NCBI GenBank assembly: GCA_003646995.1
Contig: QMLZ01000158.1
Location: forward strand, 1 to 6,749
Length of the DNA: 6,749 bases
Origin: Deltaproteobacteria bacterium
GTDB lineage: Bacteria > Desulfobacterota > DSM-4660 > Desulfatiglandales > Desulfatiglandaceae
Direction: 5' to 3'
Position numbers and translations under genes: made by a program. The notes under the pieces were generated by a model, which saw nothing but the letters and a program-made list of their open reading frames with translations, made no database searches and was not told where the DNA came from. Positions 1 through 6,044 of the stretch are shown here, in pieces. The first letter of the stretch is position 1. Each line of letters opens with the position of its first letter.

Positions 1-513
1 CTTGAAGGAAAGTTCAGAGAGGATCTTTACTTTCGGCTGAATGTAATCCATATAGAAATCCCGCCCCTAAGGGAGCGGACAGGGGACATTCCCTTGCTCG
101 CCCAGCATTTTCTTGAAAAATACTCCAAGGAGCAGGGAAAGGAGATAAGGAAGATATCTGCGTACGCCATGGATATCTTGCAACAATACCCGTTCCCCGG
201 AAATGTGAGGGAATTGGAGAACATTATAGAGCGAAGCGTGGCACTAGAGACCTCAAATATTGTACTTCCGGAGAGTCTCACGCTTTCCAATTTGCAACAG
301 GGGCGGATCTCTCAGAACAGGCGTCGAACTGACATCGGCCCTGAAGGTATTAATTTGGAAGAAGTTTTGGCAGAGATCGAAAAAGAGTACATTATGAGGG
401 CCCTTGAGCTTTCCAGAGGATCGAGAGAGAGGGCTGCAGAACTGCTCGGGCTATCGTCCAGGTCATTACGTTATAGGATGGGGAAATTGGGTCTAATGCC
501 AAATAAGCGATAG
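1..513 (+). CDS. pilR: PilR-like sigma-54-dependent response regulator, C-terminal part
   Basis: This is the last 170 codons of an NtrC-family enhancer-binding protein; the start lies upstream of the window. Such proteins use ATP hydrolysis to remodel sigma-54 RNA polymerase at -24/-12 promoters. The fragment opens inside the AAA+ domain with FREDLYFRLNVI at residues 5-16, the stretch that carries the arginine finger, followed by PPLRER at 21-26. The sensor II segment FPGNVRELEN follows at about 65-74. A linker then leads to a Fis-type helix-turn-helix at about 139-163 (RERAAELLGL then SLRYRMGKLGL). The GAFTGA loop and receiver domain are outside the window. The SLRYR.xKLG ending and the position directly upstream of a pilin match PilR of the PilS-PilR system. 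NtrC-like membership is certain; the PilR assignment rests mainly on context, and another NtrC-type regulator is possible. Confidence 0.85.
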   Translation, partial: LEGKFREDLYFRLNVIHIEIPPLRERTGDIPLLAQHFLEKYSKEQGKEIRKISAYAMDILQQYPFPGNVRELENIIERSVALETSNIVLPESLTLSNLQQGRISQNRRRTDIGPEGINLEEVLAEIEKEYIMRALELSRGSRERAAELLGLSSRSLRYRMGKLGLMPNKR

Positions 514-545
514 GCACGGTTTGTCCGAGCATATGTTCAGTGGTG

Positions 546-562
546 AAAGTCAAGCGACTTTT
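546..562 (+). terminator. weak candidate terminator after pilR
   Basis: AAAGTC at 546-551 pairs perfectly with GACTTT at 556-561 across an AAGC loop, with one further T. It sits 33 bases after the pilR stop. The stem is short and AT-rich, and the T-run overlaps the stem, so efficient termination is doubtful. Confidence 0.25.
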
Positions 563-741
563 CCATGGTTAGAACCAATAATTTTTCGCCCACTTTGAGG
601 CGACCGCCTTGTACCACGCAGAGACAAGCAAGTTGCCATCTAGTCTTGAGGCTACTCTACCTAGCGGTAGACAGGCCCACAAAAGTTCGAAAGGCCCTTG
701 ACGCCGCCTTTTCACTCTGCCTATATATTCTGGGGTTTGGA

Positions 742-778
742 TGACAAATTTTGTCCGCCTTTGCGACAAAAATTGTCA
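742..778. promoter_or_regulatory. paired TTGTC dyads, likely PilR/NtrC-type enhancer
   Basis: Two near-palindromes of the same design lie side by side. The first, GACAAA-T-TTTGTC, is at 743-755; the second, GACAA-AAA-TTGTC, at 765-777. Their centres (749 and 771) are 22 bp apart, about two helical turns. As a whole, 742-755 and 765-778 form an inverted repeat matching at 13 of 14 positions. Known PilR sites in Pseudomonas contain TGTC half-sites, and NtrC-family enhancers usually consist of two dyads on one DNA face. The pair lies roughly 120-160 bp upstream of the candidate -24 element at 901, a usual enhancer distance. Binding by the adjacent PilR is inferred; another dimeric regulator is possible. 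Confidence 0.6.
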
Positions 779-899
779 GCTTAATATAGACTTAGGAGAG
801 AAAGGGGGCACATAATTACGCCGATAACAAGTGCTCAAATTGTCTAATTCCTTGAAATCACATTCCATTTGGACATTCTTTTCCACTCGTTGCCCCTCA

Positions 900-915
900 T
901 GGCATGCAATTTGTA
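900..915 (+). promoter_or_regulatory. candidate sigma-54 promoter for the first pilin
   Basis: TGGCAT-N5-TTGTA fits the -24/-12 consensus TGGCAC-N5-TTGCA at 9 of 11 fixed positions with correct spacing. The flaw is GT instead of GC at -13/-12. The predicted start is near 926, giving a leader of about 308 bases before the pilin. The enhancer-like dyads upstream support it. A weaker competitor, CGGTAC-N5-TTGAA, lies at 977-992. No element with an exact GG-N10-GC and a good TT at -15/-14 was found between 514 and 1233. Confidence 0.45.
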
Positions 916-1000
916 TTCAATAGGGCGAAAAATGACTAAAGAGTTTTCCCATTTAGTCGATCATATGTTTGAAATACGGTACGCTGTTTGAAAATTAGGA

Positions 1001-1108
1001 AAGGTAAGGAGGGTCTCGCTATTAACCCGCGCGAGCGGGACAAACATAACAGCCATCAGAAGGGTTATCGCTGGAAGGTAAGGACCCATAAAGCTGACCG
1101 CTGATGGC
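1001..1108 (+). ncRNA. structured pilin mRNA leader, possible cis-regulatory RNA
   Basis: Several exact complementary pairs are visible: CCCGC 1026-1030 with GCGGG 1035-1039 across a GCGA (GNRA) tetraloop; TAACCC 1023-1028 with GGGTTA 1062-1067; GGGTC 1011-1015 with GACCC 1083-1087; and GCCATCAG 1052-1059 with CTGATGGC 1101-1108. The last helix crosses the second and third, so they must be alternative folds or pseudoknots. A 10-bp direct repeat (AAGGTAAGGA at 1001-1010 and 1075-1084) flanks part of the structure. No known riboswitch class is matched convincingly. A mobile palindromic repeat is another possible explanation. Confidence 0.35.
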
Positions 1109-1123
1109 CTACAGCTGACAGCT
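1092..1123. repeat. AGCTGAC direct repeat
   Basis: AGCTGAC occurs at 1092-1098 and 1113-1119, offset by 21 bp, with a related CTGATGGC between them and AGCT following the second copy. The wording resembles the short GCTGAC/GCTGAT-rich intergenic repeats seen in many bacterial genomes. No function is evident from this sequence alone. Confidence 0.35.
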
Positions 1124-1139
1124 TATAAAATTCATGCGA

Positions 1140-1150
1140 AAGGAGGTGAG
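1140..1150 (+). promoter_or_regulatory. orphan strong Shine-Dalgarno sequence
   Basis: AAAGGAGGTGA is close to a full complement of the 16S rRNA 3' end, but no good start codon follows at the usual 5-9 bases. The nearest ATG (1180-1182) is 29 bases on and is followed at once by TAA, in the same frame as the pilin. It may be a ribosome standby or leader-translation site, or chance. Confidence 0.3.
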
Positions 1151-1233
1151 GGCCAGCCTGCAAGGAACCATTGGGGATAATGTAACAAAGCAATCGTATT
1201 AAATTAAAAATAATAAACACAAGGGAGGATAAA

Positions 1234-1614
1234 ATGCTATCCAAGGTAAAAAGAAGCAACGAAAAAGGTTTTACACTGATCGAATTGATGATCGTTATTG
1301 CGATTATCGGTATTTTGGCAGCCATTGCAATCCCGCAATTTTCAGCTTACAGAACCAGGTCTTACAACTCTGCAGCTGAATCTGATCTGAGGAACGCTGC
1401 AACGGCCCAGGAAGCTTATTACGTGGACACCCAGCATTATTGTCCCAGTGCAGCAGGACTACAGGGCAACACCTATGGGCTCTTCCTATCCGAAAATGTT
1501 ACCTTATCTGTCAACAGTGCTGACACGACTTCCTACGTTATGACAGCCCGCCATGCCTCCGGTGATGCAACTTTTATCATAAGGGGCCCTGGCGGATCCG
1601 TCAGCAAGATGTAA
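1234..1614 (+). CDS. pilA: type IV major pilin (PilA)
   Basis: This encodes a 126-residue class IVa prepilin, the likely major subunit of the pilus. A 12-residue basic leader ending in KG precedes [15 protein letters not shown]; prepilin peptidase (PilD) would cut G12|F13 and methylate F1, leaving 114 residues with the conserved Glu5. The mature N-terminal half has F1, F24, Y27, Y32, Y50, Y51 and Y57, nearly the aromatic spacing of the short Geobacter PilA. Here it continues into a globular region with TYGLFLS and a RHASGD.T....GPGG C-terminal motif. There is one cysteine (mature C58), so the usual C-terminal disulfide loop is absent. The start is fixed by AAGGGAGGA at 1221-1229, 4 bases before ATG; no in-frame upstream start exists before the stop at 1183-1185. 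A strong terminator follows, so it is probably transcribed alone. Confidence 0.95.
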   Translation: MLSKVKRSNEKGFTLIELMIVIAIIGILAAIAIPQFSAYRTRSYNSAAESDLRNAATAQEAYYVDTQHYCPSAAGLQGNTYGLFLSENVTLSVNSADTTSYVMTARHASGDATFIIRGPGGSVSKM

Positions 1615-1638
1615 CATTTTCAAAAATCATTCAGCGGG

Positions 1639-1678
1639 AAAGGAGCGGGCTGAAATCTTTCGGCCCTGCTCCTTTTTT
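1639..1678 (+). terminator. rho-independent terminator of the first pilin
   Basis: AAAGGAGC-GGGC (1639-1650) pairs with GCCC-T-GCTCCTTT (1663-1675), with one bulged T at 1667 and a 12-base loop; the T-run covers 1673-1678. It begins 25 bases after the pilin stop. On the minus strand only a three-T tail follows the stem, so it may stop the convergent TMTC-like transcript less well. Confidence 0.88.
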
Positions 1679-1682
1679 GTGA

Positions 1683-3821
1683 TTATTGCTTCTGCCCTTT
1701 ATATTCCTCGAGGAGATTCAAGCAGTCTTGGTATTCCCTTGCAGTCCTTGCATAAGCCTTTTTCAATAGGGTAAATACTAACTGAGTTTTGGGCATTGTG
1801 AACTTATTGTACTGGTCAGTAATCTTTTTAAGGAAGTGTTTTAGGGCTTCGGGATCGCGATAGGTTAAGGCAACTTTTTGGGTCAGAGAGATAGCTTTTT
1901 CATATTGCCCTTTTTTCCAGAGCAGTGTGGCCAAGTGTAACCGAGTGATCGGGTCACCAGGGTTTTTTCTCAGGGCAAGAAGAAAGTATCTAGAGGCAGC
2001 CGAAAGTCTCTGCTCCAGCTTGTAAGCCACCCCGATATTAGCAAGGGCCGCTGGTTCTATGGCGGCCGATTTTCTAGCCCTTTCTAGGAAAGGGATTGCC
2101 TTGCCGGGTTGATTTTTTCTCAAGTAGTAAAGGCCTAGATTAAAATTGATTTCAGGTTGAAAGGGGTTTAAGGAGTATGCCCTTTTCAGAAGTTTTTCTG
2201 CTTCATCAGGGCGTTTCAGGGTTTCCATGAGCACACCCATGTTGTTATAGGTGTCAGCAAATCGTGGGTTTATGGAGATACTTTTTTCATAGTATTCCAA
2301 TGCCTTTTCATACTCTTTTCTGTCAGCATAAAGCTTGCCCAGATTGTAGTATGTTATAAATTTTTCAAGCCTTGAATTTGTTGCGGGCTTGGATAAGGCC
2401 TCTTGATATTCTTTGATTGCCAGGTCTTCATTTCCAGTTGTCTGGTAATACTTGGCCAGATTATGGTGAGGCCGAAAGACATTTGGGGCTTTATCCACTG
2501 CGTCTAACCATAAGGTATGCTCATTCTTCCAGACCACATTCCTTATATAGGATGAGTGTCCCAGGCCTATTATCACCAGGCACACAAAGCCCGCGATCAC
2601 ATTGCGCATAAACCTTCTATTGGAATAGAAGTTAATCAGGAAAACCAGCCCTGCTGCTGCCGGTACAAACAGAAACATGGAAGGAAGATAGTTTCTATGT
2701 TCGAAAATCAACTCTAGGGGGAAAATCGTGGACTCTATAAGGTGATTCAACACAAAGAAAAGCAGTGCAAAGGAAATGATCCTTAATTTTTTGGCGAACA
2801 CCAGGCTGAGGGTCACTGACCCCAATATTGCAATAATAGATAAGAGGGTACTGATAGGATTCAATACAGAGTTCGATAAGGGAAACTCATGCACGAGACT
2901 AAGCCTTCCTGGCATGGGGTAGGAGAGCAGTGTTACATAGAAAATAAGGATTCTGGCCTCTGTCAACAGCCGTTGGGAAAGGTTAAATGGCCTGTTATCA
3001 TAACCTTTAAGGAAAAAGAATATACTCCCTCCTTTTGCATACAAATAGATTACACCGATGGCGAGTGTCACAAGCAGGGCCACAAGCAGCTTCCAGAGGT
3101 TTTTTCTTAGAAATTCTGCGGGATCAGCCTGAATAAGTATCACTTCGTATAGGAAAAGGCTTATTGGAAACATTGCTGCATTTTCCTTTGTACCAAGTGC
3201 GAGCAAAAAGCAAACCGGGATCATTATGCCAGACAAATATCTAGTTGCTCTGGATTCGGACGTTCTAAATAGTGAATAAAAGTACATTCCTGCCACGTAA
3301 AACATAGCAGCCAAGGAGGCCATCCTCTGCACAATGTAGGTGATGGCCTGAGTATGAATAGGGTTAAGGGCCCAGAATACGGTGGCGAGTAGGGCAATCG
3401 AATAGGCGTTTGGACCGTAATTTTCCTTTAAAGAGGGTAAGTTCAGGGTTCGATATACTAGGAGAAAGAGAAAAACGGATGACAATATGTGGATGAAAAT
3501 ATTGACCACGTGGTAACCGAAGACATTTAAGCCTCCAAAATAGTAATTCAGTGCAAAGCTTAAGCATGCCACGGGTCTGTAAGGAAACCAAGGGCGCTTG
3601 ATGTCGGAAAATATGGCATTTTTGAAATCGTTCAAAGAAAAAGTACTCATGTGAAGATTGGCATTTTCAGAGATGTTCGGAAGATCATCAAAGTGCCATG
3701 ACGAGTGGAAGGTATTGGAATAGGTGATAATGATCATAATTGAGAGTGTGAGGCTGGCAAAAAGGATTTTGCGACAGGCGGAAAGGTTGTGGTCATGGGT
3801 GGTGAGCGATTGGTTTGCCAT
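1683..3821 (-). CDS. TMTC-like GT-C membrane glycosyltransferase with TPR repeats
   Basis: This 712-residue protein has many hydrophobic segments over its first ~430 residues and about six TPRs at ~447-651. It resembles the TMTC proteins (animal O-mannosyltransferases with the same GT-C plus TPR plan) and their bacterial relatives. An early periplasmic loop carries HFDD (~43-46, acidic pair typical of GT-C active sites). Next come YRP (~81-83), a GGLNVFGYHVVN stretch, NPIHTQAITYIVQR, TKEN (~211-214) and EHRNYLPS (~374-381). GT-C enzymes transfer sugar from a polyprenyl-linked donor outside the inner membrane; the TPRs probably hold the protein substrate. The start chosen is ATG at 3821: it has GGAGG ten bases upstream. 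An in-frame ATG at 3884 lacks a ribosome site and overlaps the sigma-54 promoter. Its place between two pilins suggests pilin glycosylation, which is inference. The donor sugar is unknown. Confidence 0.85.
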   Translation of the reverse strand: MANQSLTTHDHNLSACRKILFASLTLSIMIIITYSNTFHSSWHFDDLPNISENANLHMSTFSLNDFKNAIFSDIKRPWFPYRPVACLSFALNYYFGGLNVFGYHVVNIFIHILSSVFLFLLVYRTLNLPSLKENYGPNAYSIALLATVFWALNPIHTQAITYIVQRMASLAAMFYVAGMYFYSLFRTSESRATRYLSGIMIPVCFLLALGTKENAAMFPISLFLYEVILIQADPAEFLRKNLWKLLVALLVTLAIGVIYLYAKGGSIFFFLKGYDNRPFNLSQRLLTEARILIFYVTLLSYPMPGRLSLVHEFPLSNSVLNPISTLLSIIAILGSVTLSLVFAKKLRIISFALLFFVLNHLIESTIFPLELIFEHRNYLPSMFLFVPAAAGLVFLINFYSNRRFMRNVIAGFVCLVIIGLGHSSYIRNVVWKNEHTLWLDAVDKAPNVFRPHHNLAKYYQTTGNEDLAIKEYQEALSKPATNSRLEKFITYYNLGKLYADRKEYEKALEYYEKSISINPRFADTYNNMGVLMETLKRPDEAEKLLKRAYSLNPFQPEINFNLGLYYLRKNQPGKAIPFLERARKSAAIEPAALANIGVAYKLEQRLSAASRYFLLALRKNPGDPITRLHLATLLWKKGQYEKAISLTQKVALTYRDPEALKHFLKKITDQYNKFTMPKTQLVFTLLKKAYARTAREYQDCLNLLEEYKGQKQ

Positions 3822-3831
3822 ATTGCTAAGG

Positions 3832-3836
3832 CCTCC
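3832..3836 (-). promoter_or_regulatory. ribosome binding site fixing the TMTC-like start
   Basis: On the minus strand GGAGG lies 10 bases before the ATG at 3821. The alternative in-frame ATG at 3884 has no purine-rich site before it. Choosing 3821 shortens the protein by 21 residues and removes an unlikely glycine/serine-rich extension. Confidence 0.65.
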
Positions 3837-3867
3837 GGAACCGTGGGTTGAAATTGGATTGGAGAAA

Positions 3868-3883
3868 TGCAAGGAACGTACCA
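3868..3883 (-). promoter_or_regulatory. sigma-54 promoter of the TMTC-like gene
   Basis: On the minus strand the sequence is TGGTACGTTCCTTGCA, matching TGGCAC-N5-TTGCA at 10 of 11 fixed positions, with GG and GC exactly 10 bases apart. The predicted start is near 3857, leaving a leader of about 36 bases before the ATG at 3821. TGTC-type half-sites lie upstream inside the second pilin (GACAA on the plus strand at 3957-3961, GACAC at 4049-4053) and could be activator contacts, though these are weak. The promoter implies control by RpoN and an NtrC-type activator, plausibly the PilR encoded at 1-513. Confidence 0.75.
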
Positions 3884-3932
3884 TTACCCGATCAAGTAAG
3901 GTTTAGCCACCTAACGAAAGGCGGAGCCGATT

Positions 3933-4316
3933 ATGATAGAACATCCTGGGTCACACGACAAAGGGTTCACCCTTATAGAACTCATTATTGTGATAGCAAT
4001 CATTGGGATATTGGCAGCCATTGCTGTTCCCCAATACTCGGCCTACAAGACACGGGCGTATAACGCAGCTGCTATTGAGGACTTAAAGGCGGCCGAGGCC
4101 GCGCAGGAGCTATATTTTACAGAACACTATACGTACTGTGCAAATACTTCCACCCTCATCGGTGCTACTTATATGCTTTTTTTGTCCGACGGGGTGAGGC
4201 TTACGATTGACCCCATGAACACAAATACCCATGGATTTCTCATGAGAACGCGGCACCAGTCTGGTGATGTAACCTACCGGCTACAAGGGCCAGGGGGAAG
4301 GGTTGTGGAAGAGTAA
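3933..4316 (+). CDS. second type IV pilin
   Basis: This 127-residue prepilin has an 11-residue leader ending in DKG, then [15 protein letters not shown]; the mature protein has 116 residues with Glu5. Unlike the first pilin, its leader is histidine- and acid-containing. It is clearly a paralogue: it shares the pilin helix, a single cysteine at mature position 58 after Y57, the TYMLFLS segment, and a RHQSGD.T....GPGG C-terminal motif. Mature aromatics are F1, Y24, Y27, Y32, Y50, F51, Y55 and Y57. GGAG at 3923-3926, six bases before ATG, supports the start. It reads divergently from the TMTC-like gene with a 111-base gap, and toward the membrane glycosyltransferase at 4425 with no clear terminator between. 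I saw no correctly spaced sigma-54 element ahead of it, so it may be expressed differently from the first pilin. It could be an alternative major pilin or a minor one. Confidence 0.93.
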   Translation: MIEHPGSHDKGFTLIELIIVIAIIGILAAIAVPQYSAYKTRAYNAAAIEDLKAAEAAQELYFTEHYTYCANTSTLIGATYMLFLSDGVRLTIDPMNTNTHGFLMRTRHQSGDVTYRLQGPGGRVVEE

Positions 4317-4424
4317 TTGCTTCTTTCCGCCCGGGTTGGTAGTATGCCTATATAAAGTTATCTTTCTACTTTGGACGTCTGACCGGAAAAATAGTACCCC
4401 CTTATAAGCTAGTAAGGATTGGCA

Positions 4425-6044
4425 ATGCCGTCCAAAAGACCCTTGTTTGTTATTTTGCCCATTGTGACGATCGGGGCCCTTGTGACACTTTGTCTCGTAC
4501 CACCTGTGAGCAAAGATGCCCTGGTTCATCACCTCGCCATACCAAAGCTCTATCTGAAGCGCGGGGCTATTTATGAAATGCCATACTTCCCGTTTTCGTA
4601 TTACCCCATGAATATTGATTTGATTTATATGCTCAGCCTTAAACTGGGAAGCGATATTCTGCCGAAAATCTTTCACCTGTTTTTCGGGGTCCTCACAGCC
4701 GGGGCCATTTTTTGCTATCTAAGGCAAAGGATAAGTCCAGGTTATGCCCTGTTCGGATTTCTTTTTTTTCTGACGATTCCTGTTGTTGTTAGGCTCTCCG
4801 TGACGGCTTACGTAGACCTGGGGTTAGGATTCTTTTCAATACTGTCGCTCCTTCTTGTGCTTAGATGGTCGGAGCACAGGAGCAGGGTTTTTTACTTGAT
4901 CTGCGCTGGGATTGCTGCTGGGGTTGCTGCTGGAATCAAATACAATGGTCTCATCACCTTTTTTCTGGTGTTTCTGCTCGTAATCTATTTTTGTGTTAGG
5001 GATAGGGAACAGAACGAGGGTTACAAAAAAGCATTCTTTAACATATCACTTTTCTTGGGGATCTCCGTAATACTTCTCAGTCCTTGGTACGTAAGAAATT
5101 ATATCTGGACCGGAAATCCCATTTATCCTCTATATAATTCATTTTTTAACCCGGAAACCGCTGGGGGCAGTTCAGGAATTGGAATATTCCATTATAGATC
5201 TGTAGCTTTTCATGAGTCTTGGTGGGATATTGCTCTAGTGCCTATCCGGGTTTTCTTCCAGGGCCAAGACGGAAGTGCCCGTTTTTTTGACGGGAAACTG
5301 AATCCCTTTCTGTTGATTCTGTTGCCCTTGGCTTATCTCCAAGCAACGGAGTCATGGCCAGTGAAACGGGAGAAGGCCGCTTTTCTTTGGTTTGCTGTCA
5401 CTTACCTATTTATTTGCTTTTTTACTTCGAACCTCAAGACTCGCTACATTGTCCCTATCCTTCCTCCATTGGTCATCCTGGCCACCCTTGGGGTGAATAA
5501 TGGCATGAGGCTCGCGGAATCGCTGCACAACAAGTTTCTGAGCCGGTGCTTGCAGATTTCTATGCTGGGTTGTGTGATCATCGCATTTGCCTTGAACCTT
5601 TCCTACATTGTAGGGCAATTCAAGCGAATTTCGCCTTTTGAGTACATCCTCGGGAAAGTATCCAGGGATGAATATGTGCTTAAGTACGTACCCGAGTACC
5701 GGGTTATTCAGTTCATAAATGCGAATTTAGCGGCTGATTCGAAAATACTCTTTGTTTTGATTGGCAACAGAGGCTACTATTGTGACAGAGACTATATGCC
5801 GGACATGGTGAGGAATAGGAGTCTTATTGAGAGCTTACTCAAGGAGCATGAAAGGCCAGCCGTGATTTGGAGAGAGTTGAGAAAAAGGCATATTACGCAC
5901 CTCCTCATCAATATAAATCTTTTTCGCAAATGGGCCATAGCAACTTTGGACCAAGAACAAAGAGCGAGGCTCAAGAGATTTTTCTTGGGGTATGCAAAGC
6001 TCCTCTATCTCGACAATGGATACGGGCTTTATAGGCTCAGGTAG
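4425..6044 (+). CDS. PMT_2/GT39-like polytopic membrane glycosyltransferase
   Basis: This 539-residue protein has around ten hydrophobic segments and a mainly soluble C-terminal part (from ~residue 420). Its layout is that of the GT-C glycosyltransferases of the ArnT/PMT_2 type, which use polyprenyl-phosphate sugars on the periplasmic side. After the first membrane helix comes SKDALVHHLAIPKLY, whose Asp31 occupies the place of the acidic catalytic residue in the first loop. Further landmarks are YVDLGLGFF (~129-137), GIKYNG, SPWYVRN (219-225) with TGNPIYPLYN (229-238), and TRYIVPILPP (339-348), a usual PMT_2 helix. AAGG at 4414-4417 is 7 bases before the ATG at 4425; a TTG at 4419 is in frame but abuts that site, so ATG was preferred. 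It lies 108 bases after the second pilin and may share its transcript. The acceptor could be pilin, another protein or a lipid; family level is fairly sure, substrate is not. Confidence 0.82.
   Translation: MPSKRPLFVILPIVTIGALVTLCLVPPVSKDALVHHLAIPKLYLKRGAIYEMPYFPFSYYPMNIDLIYMLSLKLGSDILPKIFHLFFGVLTAGAIFCYLRQRISPGYALFGFLFFLTIPVVVRLSVTAYVDLGLGFFSILSLLLVLRWSEHRSRVFYLICAGIAAGVAAGIKYNGLITFFLVFLLVIYFCVRDREQNEGYKKAFFNISLFLGISVILLSPWYVRNYIWTGNPIYPLYNSFFNPETAGGSSGIGIFHYRSVAFHESWWDIALVPIRVFFQGQDGSARFFDGKLNPFLLILLPLAYLQATESWPVKREKAAFLWFAVTYLFICFFTSNLKTRYIVPILPPLVILATLGVNNGMRLAESLHNKFLSRCLQISMLGCVIIAFALNLSYIVGQFKRISPFEYILGKVSRDEYVLKYVPEYRVIQFINANLAADSKILFVLIGNRGYYCDRDYMPDMVRNRSLIESLLKEHERPAVIWRELRKRHITHLLININLFRKWAIATLDQEQRARLKRFFLGYAKLLYLDNGYGLYRLR

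Larger units (their letters stand above)
514..1233. other. 720-base non-coding region between pilR and pilin
   Basis: I see no convincing gene here. Bases 514-740 hold only a weak hairpin after pilR, a small perfect hairpin at 657-670 (CTACC/GGTAG), and no recognisable regulatory site. Bases 742-778 hold the paired TTGTC dyads, and another TTGTC half-site lies at 840-844. Bases 900-992 hold two imperfect sigma-54-like elements. Bases 1001-1125 contain repeats and competing stems, and 1140-1150 a Shine-Dalgarno sequence with no obvious gene. Minus-strand reading frames of 66 and 86 codons cross the region, but they lack a recognisable family and were not accepted. The length is unusual for a simple pilin promoter and suggests regulation through both an enhancer and the leader RNA. 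Confidence 0.7.

Noticed and set aside
569..769. 66-codon minus-strand frame
   Set aside because: There is no recognisable family or good ribosome site, and it spans the symmetric TTGTC dyads, which explain the sequence better.
1020..1075. GEMM-I (c-di-GMP / cAMP-GMP) riboswitch upstream of pilA
   Set aside because: GGGAC, a later GCC and GGGTTATCG recall parts of the GEMM core, and such riboswitches occur near Geobacter extracellular-electron genes. The GGCAAACC start and a proper P3 stem are missing, so the class cannot be claimed.
1101..1129. sigma-70 promoter (CTGATG, 17 bases, TATAAA) for the first pilin
   Set aside because: The -35 matches at only three positions, and the sequence lies in a repeat/stem region.
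1065..1325. 86-codon minus-strand frame
   Set aside because: Its hydrophobic part is the reverse of the pilin's own coding sequence and leader; it is a shadow.
3811..3871. plus-strand sigma-54 promoter for the second pilin
   Set aside because: Two GG...GC pairs (3812-3826 and 3856-3870) have 11 bases between them instead of 10, which normally abolishes function.
3822..3884. ATG at 3884 as start of the TMTC-like gene
   Set aside because: It has no ribosome site and overlaps the sigma-54 promoter; ATG 3821 has GGAGG.
4281..4676. 131-codon minus-strand frame
   Set aside because: It overlaps the ends of two well-supported plus-strand genes and shows no family features.
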